64,000 bases of DNA from Lasioglossum baleicum. Taxonomy: Eukaryota; Arthropoda; Insecta; Hymenoptera; Halictidae. Under the pieces are notes generated by a model. The model searched no databases. It was not told the DNA's origin and worked only from the letters and a program-made list of their open reading frames with translations. Shown in pieces: positions 45,859-56,221 of this stretch (positions within the stretch are counted from its first letter, which is position 1; every line of letters starts with the position of its first letter). The stretch spans positions 434,001 to 498,000 of the forward strand of contig NC_134936.1 of the NCBI RefSeq assembly GCF_051020765.1, read 5' to 3'. Both the position numbers and the translations under genes were made by a program.

Positions 45859-48800
45859 CTATGGTCCTGCCGTGTCTCGGCGCTTACACCGGCGGAGGCG
45901 CCCATCTCGCTCGAACAGGAGCATCCAGCGCTCGGTGTCGAGCGACGCTCGGTACTCCCTTCTCGCCACGAACCGCGTGGGTACCTCCACGTGGCGGCCG
46001 GTCGGCAGCAGGTACCATGCGGTTGGGCAGGGCGCATGTACCCCCGTGTAGGTTATTGGAGCGGGTGCTCCCGGCGCCCTCCGCCATGGTGCTACCGGCT
46101 GGCCGTCGTTCCCTGGGCGCTCCTCGTCTGGCAGTTCGGGGTCCCTCGTCGCCGTTGCCCGTATGGGCCGGATTACCTCCTCTGGTCCCCCTCCTGTCCG
46201 GACTGCCGCTGGTGTCCGGGTAGTCGTTCGCCCCTGTGTCCGGCTGGGTCCCGGTGTTGCACTGGGCTGGTGTGGGCGTCTTGTACCCCCGGTGCTGCGG
46301 GGATCGTGCGGTCTTTGCCCTGTGGGTGAGCGGGTCCGCTTCTCTCGCTCTCTTGACGCGGCGAGGGCCGATGGCCGTGGGTCGGTGGCCGCGTCGGCCG
46401 TGTCGGTGGTCTTTGGTTTCGGTGGCTCGAAGCCCCCCGGCTCAGAGAGTTCCGCCTGACTCCGCGTCGCCCCTTGTGTCTTGTGCCCTCGGTTCGGCCT
46501 CGGTGACATGGCCGAGTGGCGTCGCGCCCTGGAAGCTGACCGGCTCTTTTTCTCCGCCTTGGGCACCAGTGGCTCGTCGGGCCACCATTTGGCCGGTTCT
46601 GGGGTTTCGATCCGGTGGGGTTGGATCGCCGGCGGGTGGCCGATTTGCTCGCGGTGGTCGTCTATAGACAGCGTGGGTAGCTGCTCCGCCGGGGTGAGGG
46701 CACTGGTCGACGCCGTGGCCGGTTGCGTGTCGATCACCCTGACTGGCCTGGGGAACCACGTGACCGCCCGTATTTTGGGCGTACCCGTCGTCCGCCGGAC
46801 GGTGGTCGTCCCTTCTCCTGGCTTCGTGGCGGCGCCCTGTCTCCGCGGGGTGACCACTGGCTGTGGTCGCGTGGGTTTCCTCGCGGCCACCTCTATCTTG
46901 CGCTCCGCCGCTGTCCGCGTGCGGACTGTGTGCCGAGCGCTGGGGCCCTCGGCCCCCTTTGTGCCCGTGCGTAGGCGTACCGCTTGGCGCACGGCTGATT
47001 CCGTCGTCGTGGTTGTCGTCGGCATCGGCATTGGCGTCGGCATGCTGGCGGTTGGCGGGGTCCCTCTGGGGCCACCGGTGGCCGTAGCTGCGGTCACCGG
47101 TGGTCGCATGGCCCATTCCGGAATCGTTGGCGTGGGTGGTCGTCCTTCGGTGTTCGACGGCTCGTCGAACAGTTCGCACAGTTCGCCGTAGAAATCGTCC
47201 ATCGTGGTACGTGGTAGCGGCTGCTGCGAATCTTTTCCTGGACCTGCTTGCCTGTGACATAGATTAATATCGTTCGTTATTTTCCGTGGGCGGCCGCGCC
47301 GGCGTGGTGGTGGGGCTGACTCTGGGCTGGTGTTCGCCGCCGACCCCTCCGTGGTGGCCCTTGCCGTGACCTCCTCGAGTTCCCCGGGGTCGGCGTCGCC
47401 CTTGGTATGGGGCTTTAGGTCTTGCACATGTATGTGCCGAGCCCACTTCCCTTTGGCGTCCCGGAGGTCGACTATGACCGGAGACACAATGCGTCCGACC
47501 GTGTACGGGCCGCTGTACTTCGGCGCGAGTTTCGCGGCGATGCCTGCCCCTTTGTCCGACAACGTATGCTCCCGCTTCCATACGCTCTCGCCGACCGTGG
47601 GTTTCCATTCGCGATGTCGCAAGTTGTAATATTTTTCCTGTCGGCCGAACGATTTGGCCAAGTGCAGTTTGGCCAGTTCCTGGGCCTCACGGAGGTTCTT
47701 CCACCTCTGTGCTGCCGGTTCGGTGTTGTCACCCGTCACGGGCTGTCCCGGTGGCCGCAGCTCTCTCCCCTGGTTGAGGTAGGCTGGGCTGTACCCTGTG
47801 GCCTCGTGCCATGCGGTGTTCATGGCGAACCGTGCTTCGTCCAGCTGTTCGTCCCACTGCTCGTGGTGGTCTCCGGTGTATTGCGCCAGCATGGTCTTAA
47901 CGACCTTGTTGGCCCTCTCGACCGGATTGCAGTGGGGAGAGTACGGCGGCGTGCGTCGATGTTGTGTCCCGGCGGCCTGCAGCATTGAGGTGAAGGGTTT
48001 GCCAATGAATTGACGCCCGTTGTCCGTAATGATGATTTCCGGAGCTCCGTGTCGAAGGATGACATCCTTCAGAATGGCCGCGGTGACGGCGGTGCTGGTG
48101 GCTTTTCGAAGTGGGGTGAGTTCCACCCACTTCGAAAAACGGTCAAGTGCGACGAGCAACCAAATGTGGCCTCGCCGTGAGCGTGGCAAGGGGCCCACGA
48201 GGTCGATTGAGACCGTGTGCCATGGCCGTGTCCCTGGATTCGCGTGTAGTTGTCCCGGGGGTTGTTGCTGTGACGTCTTATATTGTTGGCACTTCGTGCA
48301 CCCTCGGACGTAGCGGGCCACCTCCCTGAACATTCCGGGCCAGTAGTACCTCTGCGCCAGTCGAACGATTGTTTTCGCTATGCCGAGGTGTCCGGCGGCG
48401 GGGTCGTCATGGTTTTGGCGGAGGAGTGTTTCCTTCTCCCCTGCCGGCACACAGATCTTCCAGGCATTGCTGGACGTTGGCTCGTTGTAGTCAAGCTGGT
48501 GTAACAGGTGCCGAAACAGTTTCCCCTCGCGTATCTGGTAATCGGGAACGGACGCGGGGTTCTGGTGGACTGCTTCGATTTTTTTCTGGTACCACGTGTC
48601 GGTGCGCTGTTTGGACTGGAGCAGATTTACCTCTGGTACTGGAATGTTTCTGGAGAGCGCATCGGCGACGTAGTTAAGTTTTCCTGGTCGATATTCGATA
48701 TCGAAATCGTACTGCTGCAATTCGAGGGCCCATCTTGCGAGCCGTCCCGTTGGGTTGTCGATCTGTTGCAGCCAGCGGAGTGCCTGGTGGTCGGTTACGA

Positions 48801-49921
48801 CAGTAAATTTGTAACCCTCGATGTATGGCTTCATCTTCCGGATGCCCCATACTACAGCGAGGCACTCTTTCTCCGTTGCGCTGTAGTTTCGTTCGGCCGA
48901 GCCGAGGGTGTGGCTCGCGTAGGCAATGACCCTTTCCTCATCGCCTGTGCCTTGTGTCAGGACCACCCCTAGCCCGTAATCGCTGGCGTCCGTTTGGAGC
49001 GTGAAACGCTCCGAGAAGTCTGGGCACGCCAGTATTGGAGCTGCGACGAGGTTCCGCTTCATTTCCTGGAAGGCCGTTTCCTCGGCCTCGGACCACCGCC
49101 ATTTCGCGTTCTTCCGCGTAAGCTTGGTTAGTGGTTCCATCAACTCGGCAAAGTTTGGCACGAACCGGCGGTACCATGACGCCATCCCGTGGAATCGTCG
49201 TACGTCCCGGATGTTCTTGGGCGTGACGATTTTGGCGATCGCGTCTGTTTTCTCCGGATCGGTGCGTATTCCTCGTTGGTCTACCACGTGTCCCAGGTAT
49301 CGGAGGCTGTCCACGCCGAATCGACATTTCTCTGGGTTCAGCCTGAGCCCGGCGGCCCGCAGGCGTTTGAAGACCTCACGCAGATGCTGCTGGTGGGCTT
49401 CAAATGTTGGGCTGACGATAATAATGTCGTCTAGGTAGGCGAAGGCGTAGGGTTCGAGTTCCGGTCCGATGATACGGTCTAGGAGTCGCTGGAACGTTGC
49501 TGGTGCCGAGTGCAAGCCAAACGGCATTACTTTAAACTGGAAGAGCCCTTTGCCGGGCACCGTGAACGCCGTCAGAGGCCGACTGCTTTCCTCTAGTGGG
49601 ACCTGCCAATATCCGTTTTTCAGGTCGAGCGTCGTTAGGAACTTGGCGCCGCGCAGCTTGTCAAGCGTTGCTTGTATGTGTGGCAGCGGGTACGCGTCCT
49701 TCTCCGATCGCTCGTTTAACTTCCTGAAGTCGACGCAAAACCGTGGCTTCCCGTCCTTTTTTTTCACGACGACGACGGGCGAGCTCCAGGGGCTGCTGGA
49801 GGACTCGATTACCCCGTCTCGTAACATGGTTTCAACCTCAGCGTCGATGACAGCCTGCATCGCCGGGTTTCGGGGGCGGTACCGTTGTTTGACCGGGGTC
49901 TCGTCCTTCAATTTAATACGT
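45859..49921 (-). CDS. pol: Gypsy-2 Pol (RT, RNase H, integrase) with long tail
   Basis: The frame is open from about 50079, but RT homology begins near 49921. RT has FCVDFRKLN and YLDD (about 49433-49444). RNase H has TDASDYGLG. Integrase has an HHCC module (HLGIAKTIVRLAQRYYW...CTKC) and D,D,E in SIDLVGP, ITDNGRQ and NPVERAN. A GPY/F-like region (KYSGPYTVGRIVSPVIV) ends near 47400. About 500 further residues are Pro/Arg/Thr-rich, with an AT-hook-like RRRGRPRK (47281-47304) and a conserved-looking end (WYLLPTGRHVEVPTRFVARR). The RT frame is -1 to the protease frame, which stops at 49908; this could be a shift site or a one-base deletion. All catalytic residues are present. Confidence 0.93.
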
Positions 49922-50492
49922 TTTGCACGAGATTGGTACGGCCGGACACGGTGCTGAATAACTCCATTTCTGCGGCGACGAAACTGTCCAGTCGTTCGCG
50001 GTCGGCGGTGCTGGGGGGGCGTAAGCCCTTTTCGGTCTCTGGGGACGGCTGCGCTTCGGCGATGTACGCCACGGGCCACGTGGCGATGTCGGCCGGGGGT
50101 TGTATGTTAATTCCCAGAGCGGCTATTGTCTGTATGCCCAGTAGTACCTGCGGCCCCATCTTGGGCAGCACGGTGAATTCGTGTTCCCATTCATGTCCCA
50201 TGGTGACGAATGGAAGCCGTAGTGTGCCGTTGGGACGTGTATTTGACCCGTCCGCCATCCCGACCAGGCCGGTGGTTGCTTGAGGGACGATGCCCTGTTC
50301 CCGGGCCCATGCTTGCACGTCTTCGTTAACGCAGGACAGTTGTGCACCCGTGTCAAGGAGGGCTTCTACCTGTCGGCCAAGAATTAGTATTGATAGCCGT
50401 GGTCTGGGTGTAAAGTTTATTACCGGGGCCTGCGGTCGGTCTACTGCGACACGCCCCTTGGCCCGTTTCCCGACGCGTTCCCGGTGTAGTTG
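49908..50492 (-). CDS. Gypsy-2 protease frame
   Basis: This frame is -1 to gag and opens at 50492, inside the end of gag. It contains the aspartic protease site LLDTGAQ (about 50350-50370), followed by VLLGIQTIAALGINI, the usual second conserved block of retroviral-type proteases. It closes at 49908 just as RT homology begins in the next -1 frame, so gag, protease and RT occupy three successive frames. It would be translated as a fusion to Gag. Confidence 0.82.
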   Translation of the reverse strand, partial: QLHRERVGKRAKGRVAVDRPQAPVINFTPRPRLSILILGRQVEALLDTGAQLSCVNEDVQAWAREQGIVPQATTGLVGMADGSNTRPNGTLRLPFVTMGHEWEHEFTVLPKMGPQVLLGIQTIAALGINIQPPADIATWPVAYIAEAQPSPETEKGLRPPSTADRERLDSFVAAEMELFSTVSGRTNLVQNVLN

Positions 50493-51514
50493 TTATTCGG
50501 CGGGTGACACTCCCGCGTGAGCACTCCGTCGCGTCCGCATCGTGCACAGAATCGGCGGTACACGTTACGGCATTCGAAACGGTTGTGGCCCCGCTGTTTG
50601 CATCGCCAGCAGTGTGTAACGGGGCTATAGCGGTCGTTCGCGGGGGCTGCTGGTTGTTGGCCGGCGGTGCTCGTGGCCGCGACGTCAGGTGTGCGGTGTT
50701 CCGGGCCGACTTCGTAGGCCGGGCCCCGGCCGAGCGGCTTCTGGGTCTTATTCTTTCGGTCGAGGGCCCTCTCGATGCGTTGGACCTGGCTTAGCAGGTC
50801 GTCCAGGTCCTTAACGTGCGCCGGGTTTATCACGACGGTATGTTCCGGTAGCATGTTCTCGTATACCGTCTCCAGGTAGTCGGTGGTCGGTATGTCGGCC
50901 CGTCGCATCAGCGTTATGAGGGCGTTCATGTACTTTTGGAACGGCTCTCCTGGTCTTTGGACTCGTTCCCGGGCCTCTCGTTCCCGCTGTAATTGCGTTT
51001 GTTCCGCGGAGAAGTTCGCTATGAACTTCTTCTTGAAGTCCGCCCACGTGGTAATCCCGTGTCTGCTATTCCGGTACCAAACCTGTGCGTCTCCGCGCAC
51101 AAGCTCGGTAACTCCTCGCAACAGTTCCGCGTCCGAGAGGCAGTAGGTTTCTTGCAACTCGGCGAGGCGTTCTATGAACGTATGTGGGTCCTTCCCATCA
51201 GTGGTACATGCCCATTTACGCATGCGATCCATGTTTTTCCCTGGGTCGTCCGGTGACTCGACGGTGATGAAGGTGTGTGCGGGTGCTTGCGTGGGCGTTG
51301 GTGCGGGCGGCCCGCTGGCCGCTGGTTTTGGTTCGTCCATTCTGAACAGTTGCTCGGGTACGCAAAACAAATCCTCCGTTTGTGTGCGGATACAGTTCTC
51401 CCAATGTTGTCGGAGTTCCTCCGGGGTCCCGGTGATTGACAGTTTCAGGCGTCGCAGTTCGGCCAGAATTCTCTTGACTTGTATCCTGGTGACTCGTGCA
51501 GAGCAATATGGCAT
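50441..51514 (-). CDS. gag: Gypsy-2 Gag
   Basis: About 357 residues from the first in-frame ATG (51514); the frame is open upstream to 51616 without another ATG. A helix-rich start (VKRILAELRRLKLSITG) resembles SAP-like openings of some arthropod Gags. The Gag core (FIERLAELQETYCLSDAEL, TTWADFKKKFIANF) lies in the middle. Two zinc motifs close it: CWRCKQRGHNRFEC and CARCGRDGVLTREC, the second without the usual spacing of histidine. Gag builds the particle and binds RNA. The heptamer GGGAAAC near its end is suitable for -1 frameshifting into protease. Confidence 0.88.
   Translation of the reverse strand: MPYCSARVTRIQVKRILAELRRLKLSITGTPEELRQHWENCIRTQTEDLFCVPEQLFRMDEPKPAASGPPAPTPTQAPAHTFITVESPDDPGKNMDRMRKWACTTDGKDPHTFIERLAELQETYCLSDAELLRGVTELVRGDAQVWYRNSRHGITTWADFKKKFIANFSAEQTQLQREREARERVQRPGEPFQKYMNALITLMRRADIPTTDYLETVYENMLPEHTVVINPAHVKDLDDLLSQVQRIERALDRKNKTQKPLGRGPAYEVGPEHRTPDVAATSTAGQQPAAPANDRYSPVTHCWRCKQRGHNRFECRNVYRRFCARCGRDGVLTRECHPPNNNYTGNASGNGPRGVSQ
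50465..50471 (-). promoter_or_regulatory. Canonical -1 frameshift heptamer (G GGA AAC)
   Basis: On the minus strand, in the gag frame, GGA AAC is preceded by G, giving X XXY YYZ. It lies 24 bases before the gag stop codon and within the overlap with the protease frame, exactly where a shift is required. Confidence 0.8.
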
Positions 51515-51818
51515 GCCCCGTTGCCGGGACTTGGTCCTTGGTTTGCGCGACGCGTTCAAATTCCGCCCGCGCGCTCGTGGTACCGCCGCGTACTCCGAGA
51601 TGGCGCTCACTCGCACTCTCGGTCACCGGCACTGTCACTGGCGATCGGCGCTAGATGCCGCGGCACTGTCACACTTGTCTGACTTTCTTTCACTGGTCTT
51701 CCGGCTCGAACGCGAGATGTCGCGCGCGATGCATCACTCCCGACCGGCGAGGTGGCCGCACGTTAACCTCGAAATTCTGCCACGTGGCCGCTATTCCGAC
51801 GCGTGATTCTCGCACCAG

Positions 51819-51836
51819 GTCCCTGTTCGGGCGCCA
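51819..51836 (-). promoter_or_regulatory. Gypsy-2 primer binding site (tRNA-Lys type)
   Basis: The minus strand reads TGGCGCCCGAACAGGGAC directly after the 5' LTR, the same 18-base tRNA-Lys(UUU) site as in Gypsy-1. Confidence 0.93.
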
Positions 51837-52357
51837 TGTAACGGTTCTGCTCCCGACGGATGTGTCGCCGCGACGTCGTACTCTCTCGTGCTGCGATAGC
51901 TCGTCGTGCCAGGGTCGTGAATCGGCGAGAGAATCGACGGAAGCTGAAATTGGACGAAGTGCGCGGGGCGTGAAATAACGACAGCGGGTTTACGTACTTT
52001 CGGGCTCACTATACGCACGTTCGCGAGCTAGGTGTGCGTACAAGTCGTGTTACCGGGCCGTGCTTCTACTGGTGTTTACTACGTGAACATTTATCGCGGC
52101 GCGACGCGATCGCGTACACCTGGTGCAAGGTTTCGACGGTTGGGTTCGGAAGGAATGGTTCAGGAAACCCGGCCACGAGTTGGGAAACTCCTCGTGGCGG
52201 TTCTACGGCAAATGTAGAGGATGCTGCCCCTACATTTAATCGTCTCCGGATGCTGTCGGAGTTCTCGGGATGCTGCCCGAGACGGGTGTTCGGGATGCTG
52301 CCCGAACGACAGAGAAGGATGCTGCCCTCTCTGTTTGGCGTGCTTGCTGTCACGCCG

Positions 52358-52396
52358 CACAGTGTGCCAAATGGCCTTTTTAGCTGGACAAAACTC
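52358..52396. promoter_or_regulatory. Transib left end with RSS-like 7-23-9 layout
   Basis: CACAGTG (52358-52364), then 23 bases, then ACAAAACTC (52388-52396), which agrees at 7 of 9 positions with the RSS nonamer ACAAAAACC. The other end (56222-56260, minus strand) has CACAGTG, 23 bases and ACAAAATGA (6 of 9). Confidence 0.8.
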
Positions 52397-52997
52397 TAAA
52401 TCGCCTATTTCTCTATATTTATCAATTGATATGTTTACAGTTGTATAAAATATGAATAATTATTAACTTTTTACAACATTTAGTTGGTTTTTGTTAATTA
52501 AACAATATATTTTAAGTTATTTAAAATTAAATATAAATTACAACAAAGTTAGTAATGGACCTATATAGCACAGAATGATTTAAATGATGTAATTTTTAAT
52601 TATGGACAAACTGAATGTAAATATAATTTATTTATTTATTTGTTTTTTGCAGATTCAGATATATTCTAACGGGAAAAATTTATTTTTTGGTTTAGTATAA
52701 GGTTTCAATTTACAAATAACAAATCTGGTTCATATTATAGTTTATTATGTTAATAAAAATATAATAACAAAAATATAATAACAAAAATATAATAACAAAA
52801 ATATAAATTATACAAAAATATAAATTATACAAAAAAAATAACAGAGATCAAAATCAAAGTATTAAATAGTAACGTTCGATTGCAGGTACAAACATTTTCT
52901 AATAAATAATTATCAAAAAAAATATTAAAAAATTAATCGATTTCAGTATTATAACAAGATTTTAAGGAGAGTATTATAAGGAGATTGCCTTCTGAAA

Positions 52998-55016
52998 CTA
53001 CGTATCTTCACAGCTCGAATCACCATCAGAAGATTCAAGTTCTGTGAAACAATCTGTTTCTTCAATTCTCGACTCTACATTATCTTCTAATAATTGAAGA
53101 TCTTCAGGGGACAGAGAACTTTTTTTTTTTTGTGGGATTGTGCGAAAATTATTTATTAATGGGTCGGACGTTATTAATAACATTGCTAATAAATCGAAAT
53201 TGGTATCCGATCTCGACGTTTTTCGTGCATTTTTGAGTCTAAATCTACGACAATCTTTATGTCGTGCTTCTTGCGTCTCCTCTGTCATTTGACCAATTGG
53301 AACGATAAACGATTTAATAACATCTTTCGCGTGATAAAATAATTTATGTATCGATACGGGCATGTAATACCATGAATATAACTTTATATATAAATCTTTC
53401 GTCGATGAACAAAACTTTGAAAATTTTTTTATATTTATTTTCCGGCCACAGGATAACGTTCGTAATAATATTCCTAAATTTTTAATTAATGTTCTATCTA
53501 CTCCGGTTATATCTGAACTTTTTTCAAAAAATTTAAAAAATCTTCTGGCTGTATTGCCATCGTTGGACGTGCCAAATCCTTGTTTTGGTTGATCTACTAT
53601 TAAACCCATTTCCTTTTTAAATCTTTCTTGTATTAATAATTTTCGTTCTTTAAAATCTACTTTATCCACTTTTTTCCTTATTTGCCATTTTTTAATATTT
53701 AAACGATAACTTATATGTAATAGACATTCAAAAGTGCGGATCCATAAATGAAGGATTGATAACCCAAATCGATAATTTTCAATATTTATATTTTCTTCTT
53801 TAGGCTCATTATTTAAAAATTTCGGTGTCGCTCCGCAAATGTAACACGTCATCGATGAAGATGTTTCTGTAACTACATTACACACCTTCCCATCTACCAT
53901 TGTCAGAAAAAATTTATACTTTATTGTTACTTCCTTTCCATCAATTTCTAATTTTGTTGGGTTTAAATTATTTATTTGATTCTGAAAATTATCTATTTCG
54001 CTTTTAATTAAACTATCGCTTTCTTTTTCAAATAGGAATTTGTGCGGGCGGCAATATCTAGTTGAACCAGGGCTCGGATTTTCCCAGACTGAATGTGCTT
54101 CATTTGACATTTTAATTGGTACAAAAGATATTAAAAATAAAAATTGATCGTTTCCCTCGGTGGACGTATATTTCTGTTTGTATGCGCTGTGCCCTGCGCT
54201 CCCGTCACATCCCCATTTACAAAATAGTTCCAAATTATCTTGGTCATTGAATAGAATTGTATTACCATTTAATAATCGGGATGTCCAAAGGTTTAATCCT
54301 ATTTGTAAGGGAATTTCTGCACTTTTTTCCGTTAAAATAATGCTGTTTTCAGGCGGTAGACAATTATACTTTGCTTTTTGGACTTCATGATAGGACGGAT
54401 ACATTTTATGCCCTATGCTTAAAGCTTTTTTTCTATTTATTTTATATGCATGTACAGTACTTTTTGTGTCTATAAACAATGCTAAAGCCTCTTCCGGAGT
54501 CATTGATCTTTGCTGTGTCTTTTTTTCCCTTAAATACTTTAATTCTTTTGTGATCGATGAAGCATTACCTACTAAACTTGCAACACTTCTTTTTCCTTCT
54601 GCTCGTAAAGCGACTTCTGTAGCAAACGTTAATTTAGTCGCAGAATTTTCTTCGACAAGTGTCGAGACCCTACGCTTTTTAGTTTTATAAGAAGCATCTT
54701 CGAATGATGTCATTTTCCTTCCAGAAGAGCTTGAGGTTGAAGGTATTGCAACGTTTGCGTCAAATACACCTTCAAATAAAATAAAATTTTCTTCCTGAAG
54801 CCAGTCCGAATATCTTTCTACGAAATATTCTTTTCTTCGCTGACATTTGTTCCAGCGATCTCTCACTCGGCTTACTATTTTAGATATATTTTTCCTTATT
54901 GTAAGAATAACTGTGCTTGATGCATTAATACAGCCAATTTTGTGTAAAATTTTTTGGCACAATTGATCGAAATCGTCTTTATTTCGAAAAGGTATCCAAA
55001 TTTCAAAAAAATCCAT
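52998..55016 (-). CDS. Transib transposase (RAG1-core relative)
   Basis: 672 uninterrupted residues from an ATG, the typical Transib length. Regions recalling the RAG1/Transib core are: KWGCDGSAGHSAYKQ with the first catalytic D at 271; FLTMVDGKVCNVVTETS with the second D at about 375; CYICGATPK (C391, C394), the zinc-binding loop after the second D; MPVSIHKLFYHAKDVIKS; and MTEETQEARHKD with the catalytic E in 579-583, followed by a histidine. The enzyme makes hairpin or nicked ends at CACAGTG and inserts the element into GC-rich pentamers. A basic N-terminal region (about 100-165) may bind DNA. Its neighbours are only the element's own ends. With the ORF and both ends intact, it may be mobile. 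Confidence 0.93.
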   Translation of the reverse strand: MDFFEIWIPFRNKDDFDQLCQKILHKIGCINASSTVILTIRKNISKIVSRVRDRWNKCQRRKEYFVERYSDWLQEENFILFEGVFDANVAIPSTSSSSGRKMTSFEDASYKTKKRRVSTLVEENSATKLTFATEVALRAEGKRSVASLVGNASSITKELKYLREKKTQQRSMTPEEALALFIDTKSTVHAYKINRKKALSIGHKMYPSYHEVQKAKYNCLPPENSIILTEKSAEIPLQIGLNLWTSRLLNGNTILFNDQDNLELFCKWGCDGSAGHSAYKQKYTSTEGNDQFLFLISFVPIKMSNEAHSVWENPSPGSTRYCRPHKFLFEKESDSLIKSEIDNFQNQINNLNPTKLEIDGKEVTIKYKFFLTMVDGKVCNVVTETSSSMTCYICGATPKFLNNEPKEENINIENYRFGLSILHLWIRTFECLLHISYRLNIKKWQIRKKVDKVDFKERKLLIQERFKKEMGLIVDQPKQGFGTSNDGNTARRFFKFFEKSSDITGVDRTLIKNLGILLRTLSCGRKINIKKFSKFCSSTKDLYIKLYSWYYMPVSIHKLFYHAKDVIKSFIVPIGQMTEETQEARHKDCRRFRLKNARKTSRSDTNFDLLAMLLITSDPLINNFRTIPQKKKSSLSPEDLQLLEDNVESRIEETDCFTELESSDGDSSCEDT

Positions 55017-56221
55017 CCTTGCGATAGTGACTAAAAATAATAATAAGATATACCCATTAGAACTAAAGAATCACTAAATCTCAACGGAAAAATTAACATT
55101 AATTAAATTACAGAATGGACTAGAGTATTACTTTCTATAAATAAAACATGTACAATACGTAATTACCTCGATTCATTTTAACGGTCTTAAGTGTCCTTTC
55201 AGTTTTTTCCCTTATGTTGTTTATACGAATGTTGTTAGATTAATCTAAAAATTTGTATTTCCTATTTAAACTTTCCATAATTTTTATAAAGCATGAAATG
55301 TTTTGATTCAACGTACCTGATTATATCTAAGGAAGATTTTGATATAACGCTATCAAGCATAAAGTGATAACGTAACACATAAAACACTAACAACACTCAC
55401 AGTAATAATAACAATAACAATAAAAAACAACAACAACAATAAAAATAAAAAAACTGAAATATATATGAAAAACGCAAGGGAGATGTAGACTGCACGCTGA
55501 TCGCTCTTAGACTGAAGAAACGAATTTTCATAGGAAGAAAGTTCAGAGGAAAACCTGACGATAGTATCATTGTATATTTCTTATATATACAATGAACGAA
55601 ACCAATCCATAGGTTTCAACGAGTAGACTAAACAAATCGCTAAGTGGCGATGGTATCGGCTGCGTTCGGAACGCGCGCCCGGCCCGGGCTGTGATTGTCA
55701 CGAGCGTGAACGTAAAACGACGTAACTTCATTGTAAAAATTAGTATCCATTAGCAGCGATTAGCAAGCTAAGTTGGGTACCAAAATAAAGTAGAGAATCT
55801 CTACTTTATAATAATGTAAATTTCATCGCGTGGACCGACGTGGACCATATACTAATTCATTAACGAAGAGGAGTAACATAAGCGTTTCTGTGGAAAAATA
55901 AGTACCGTCTTTGACACTTAATTTACAAAAATAGAGGAATGTTATCGATAATTTGGAATTACTAAAGTGAAAATACATGTTTTAAGATGCTATATCCATT
56001 ATACAGAGAAAATTTAAATACTCCTTAGTACATTTTAACATATTTCTAGCGCGTATGGCAATGTGCCCATTCATTTATAGGTTAGGCGTCCGCTTTTTAG
56101 GTGAAGTTTACACGCTCTGTAAACATATAACAAAAGAATTTTCAGTTTTAATATTCAAGGATTTTAATCCAGGGTTATTTTAGAGCATATTGGCCCAGTT
56201 AGTTTTTGTTGATTTGAAAGT
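55017..56221 (-). other. Transib leader region
   Basis: About 1.2 kb upstream of the transposase ORF without coding signal. It is AT-rich apart from a GC-rich stretch at about 55660-55700. It must hold the promoter; I see no clear TATA or Inr consensus. Confidence 0.5.

Noticed and set aside
45805..47260. Many long plus-strand open frames of up to 236 residues
   Set aside because: They are shadows of the GC-rich Gypsy-2 pol on the other strand, have no motifs, and are Arg/Pro/Ser-rich in composition as expected from complementary reading.
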